A stretch of 64,000 bases of DNA from Coenobita brevimanus (taxonomy: Eukaryota > Arthropoda > Malacostraca > Decapoda > Coenobitidae), in NCBI GenBank assembly GCA_032717465.1, contig CM064666.1:19676511-19740510 (forward strand), read 5' to 3'. How positions within the stretch are numbered: position 1 is the first letter of the stretch; each line of letters opens with the position of its first letter. Both the position numbers and the translations under genes were made by a program. The notes under the pieces were generated by a model. That model saw nothing but the letters and a program-made list of their open reading frames with translations, made no database searches and was not told where the DNA came from. This document shows, in pieces, positions 61,738-64,000 of this stretch.

Positions 61738-62017
61738 GTTAGTGCCTCTGATTAGGCGCCAATGTTAGTACCTCTGATTAGGCGCCAGTGTTAGTACCTC
61801 TGATTAGGCGCCAGTGTTAGTACCTCTGATTAGGCGCCAGTGTTAGTACCTCTGATTAGGCGCCAGTGTTAGTACCTCTGATTAGGCGCCAGTGTTAGTA
61901 CCTCTGATTAGGCGCCAGTGTTAGTACCTCTGATTAGGCGCCAGTGTTAGTACCTCTGATTAGGCGCCAGTGTTAGTACCTCTGATTAGGCGCCAGTGTT
62001 AGTACCTCTGATTAGGA
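61738..62017. repeat. 26-bp minisatellite, ~10.7 nearly identical copies
   Basis: The unit starts gcgccagtgttagtacctct and ends gattag. Only the first unit or two (ttagtgcct, ccaatg) and the last differ, so the array is recent or homogenised. Confidence 0.97.
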
Positions 62018-62454
62018 ACCAAACAATAGAGATGGAACCTCATTTGCTGCTCATTATGGCCCAGGCAGTGTGTTTAAAGTTTTTTTTTTTTTTAATGAAG
62101 TTATTAGTAATATTCTGAACTCCCTAATGATTGGGACAGTTCTATCACTTTCTTCCACTGTTACTCCTCTCCCTCCTCCTCCCTTTGTGTGCGCCCTGCA
62201 AACAACCTCCCTCTAAACACCCTCCTCTCTGCCAGGATTGTTTGGTTTCGTGAATGCAAGTAGGTAAGCAAAACAGGGGCAAATATTGATCTTGCCAATA
62301 ACGTGCCGCTGCTACAGTGAAGCTCTAGCCAATATTTGAGGGATAAACACGTGTACTGCAATCACCAAGGCTAACCAAGGCTTCCCCCCACCATGTGCCT
62401 TCCCACTTCATGCATGCCATTGCGAAAGGCATCACAGAGGAAGTTATTGTGTAG
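62018..62454. other. No gene seen
   Basis: T12 at 62081-62092. Fragment 'tgattgggacagttctatca' relates to the 61658 repeat. No exon. Confidence 0.45.
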
Positions 62455-62506
62455 TGTCCACTTTAACTTGGCCTAAAATTTGTTTCTCTCTCTCTCTCTC
62501 TCTCGT

Positions 62507-62540
<34 letters not shown>
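62455..62540. repeat. Truncated family D end, (CT)n, (ACT)n
   Basis: 'actttaacttggcctaaaat' then CT 62487-62504 and ACT 62506-62540. The MITE is cut after about 25 bp. Confidence 0.8.
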
Positions 62541-62541
<1 letters not shown>

Positions 62542-62699
62542 ACTACCACACACAAATACAAGATCCTATACTAGAGGACATAGGGGACTCAGCACCCACT
62601 TAAATGCCCTCCACGGCTTGGCTTCGAGCCCTACATTCGGGTAATCATGTCACGAGTCTGCTACCTGCCAAGTTACCTTGACCCCCCAGCTCTATTATG

Positions 62700-62915
62700 C
62701 ACAGGTAGTAGTAGCTGTGGTGCCAGGTTTGTCTGCATGTGAACCCAGTGGAGTGCAGGATGAAATTACCCTTCAGCAATGCAGCTTCATCCTTTGGGGG
62801 GATATGAAGCGGTTTGAAAGACATTTGTATAATCTGACACTTGATCCTTTGGGTTATATCGGCTTGTATCGGATTATATCGGGTTATGTCGGTGCCACCA
62901 CATGAAGGCGTCTCT
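62700..62915 (-). mobile_element. Family C element, reverse
   Basis: 'gaacccagtggagtgcagga', 'ggtgccaccacatgaaggcg'. An internal 'tcggnttatatcgg' triplication lies near 62860-62890. Confidence 0.65.
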
Positions 62916-63159
62916 CTTTAGTACTCTGCACAGGTAAAAAGGGTAGTATTAATCAGAACCCAGAGACGATGCAGGGAGGTTGCCCAGAAATGCAGGGTAA
63001 CTTTTTCGTATCTTTACTGAGGTAATAAAAATATGTACAAAATAAACCAGTACATAAAATTAATATGATTGTAATAACGTTATATCTCCTGAGGGTCCCC
63101 GTGTATGTCCTTGAACCTCCTTACACAGTACATTCAGTTGCTTTAGACATGTATTCCAG

Positions 63160-63400
63160 GTAGTTTCGTAACACCTTAGTTTAACGATTTATTTTGCATA
63201 TTACACCTTAACATTGGCATGAACGTTACTTACATCGCTGTAGTATCGACCCAAGTTGCATCAGTGACACAGAAGAGGATATCGAGGTGTACTGTGTAGA
63301 ATAAAATGTATTATACGTTTCGTCAAATCGCCAAACCACTGCCCGGTTATAACAAGGCCATCTCGTGAAGGTATCCCTCTCCGGTACAGTCTGCATCAAA
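63160..63400. mobile_element. Family B left half joined to a family C end
   Basis: 'cgtaacaccttagtttaacg' and 'gcatcagtgacacagaagag' (B) run into 'ataacaaggccatctcgtga' (C end, reverse). Confidence 0.5.
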
Positions 63401-64000
63401 ATTCGTGTCATCTCTCCTGCTTTTCTCTCCATTCTCTTAGAAAATCAGTGTGGTGAATCCCCAACCACTGACACTGATGACCTCGTTTGGCCTTAGATCA
63501 GTGTCGTAAGTGTCGTTTGCTGCAGCACCACCACATTGATATTCAAAAGCTGTGGGGAGAAAAACAGAAGACGCGACAGAACCATTGATGTGGACTGCCT
63601 CTCGTCATCATGTACAGCCAAGAGCAGTAGTACACCAACACTTCTCTGGCAGCGTTGTGTCCCGTCCATATATTTATCTCATCCCTCCAGAAACGACAGA
63701 CAGTATCCATCCTCCACATGCTCTTTTGTGGAGTGTTTCATACATCCTGTCATATAAAAACAGTTCATGTAACACTTTACTTCGCCTCAGTAGGAAGAGA
63801 AGTGTCGGTGAACTTTTACTGATGACTGCAGAGTTGTACTGAAATAACATACAAGGGAAGATAAAACAAACGATGAAGAAGTAAAGAGGTAATCAAGAGG
63901 GGCCACAGAGCCTCCTAAGTCCACCAGAGTACAGGCATGGGAGATCCTTGTCACTGAAGTTAAGGTGAGATAAAGTACTTTGCCTCAGATGTCTTCCGTG
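63401..64000. other. No gene supported
   Basis: Two overlapping plus frames (63536-63842) have no recognisable motif. No convincing splice structure was seen. Confidence 0.4.

Noticed and set aside
63536..63842. Two overlapping frames of 73 and 96 residues
   Set aside because: No recognised motif, no splice structure, ordinary composition.

Overview
This window is non-coding-dominated nuclear DNA from an animal. The evidence points to a decapod crustacean, most likely a crab, although the taxon is inferred. There are very long (GA)n, (CA)n, GATA and trinucleotide microsatellites every 1-2 kb, TTAGG/CCTAA-type arthropod telomere-like words, short exons separated by introns, and 3' ends of non-LTR retrotransposons of the kind seen throughout decapod genomes. 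There are no bacterial operons, CRISPR arrays or rRNA genes. Nearly all long open frames are microsatellites read as (CV)n, (TH)n, (SL)n or (ER)n and are not genes.

Two protein-coding genes can be assembled by eye, both on the minus strand. (1) 46793-35299: a ten-exon gene for a secreted carbonic anhydrase-related protein of the CA10/CA11 (CARP X/XI) type. It has 325 codons, every junction is in phase, and it carries the acatalytic signature (Arg, His, Gln at the three zinc-ligand positions). (2) 17384-5070: a three-exon gene for an unrecognised 92-residue secreted, His/Arg-rich small protein with signal peptide MRFIYVLL-VVVVAVLGVARG. Just downstream of its last exon, at 5.0-3.7 kb, lies a decayed tandem array of at least six copies of the 3' coding end. 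Several copies retain an in-phase acceptor, an (F)FYD-like motif and a stop. This is the most unusual structure in the window.

Layout: 0-5 kb, LINE 3' ends and the exon-copy array; 5-17.4 kb, the small-protein gene, whose introns hold a 518-bp perfect (GT)259 and many retroelement tails; 17.4-35.3 kb, an intergenic desert with microsatellites, MITE-like elements, a decayed RTE-like LINE (27.7-30.6 kb), an 830-bp purine block and a run of different minisatellites (32.9-35.3 kb); 35.3-46.8 kb, the CARP gene; 46.8-64 kb, a second desert with a decayed antisense LINE (50-51.2 kb), tRNA-derived SINEs and a 26-bp satellite.

At least four dispersed families recur. Family A is LINE 3' ends with GATA tails; two copies have clear target-site duplications. 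Family B is ~170-200-bp fold-back elements with AATAAA in the arms. Family C is a TAC-tailed element. Family D is a ~200-bp MITE with 20-bp inverted ends. Several splice donors in both genes run straight into a microsatellite. Family names A-D are local to this annotation. All homology calls come from reading the sequence and remembered family motifs; no search was run.
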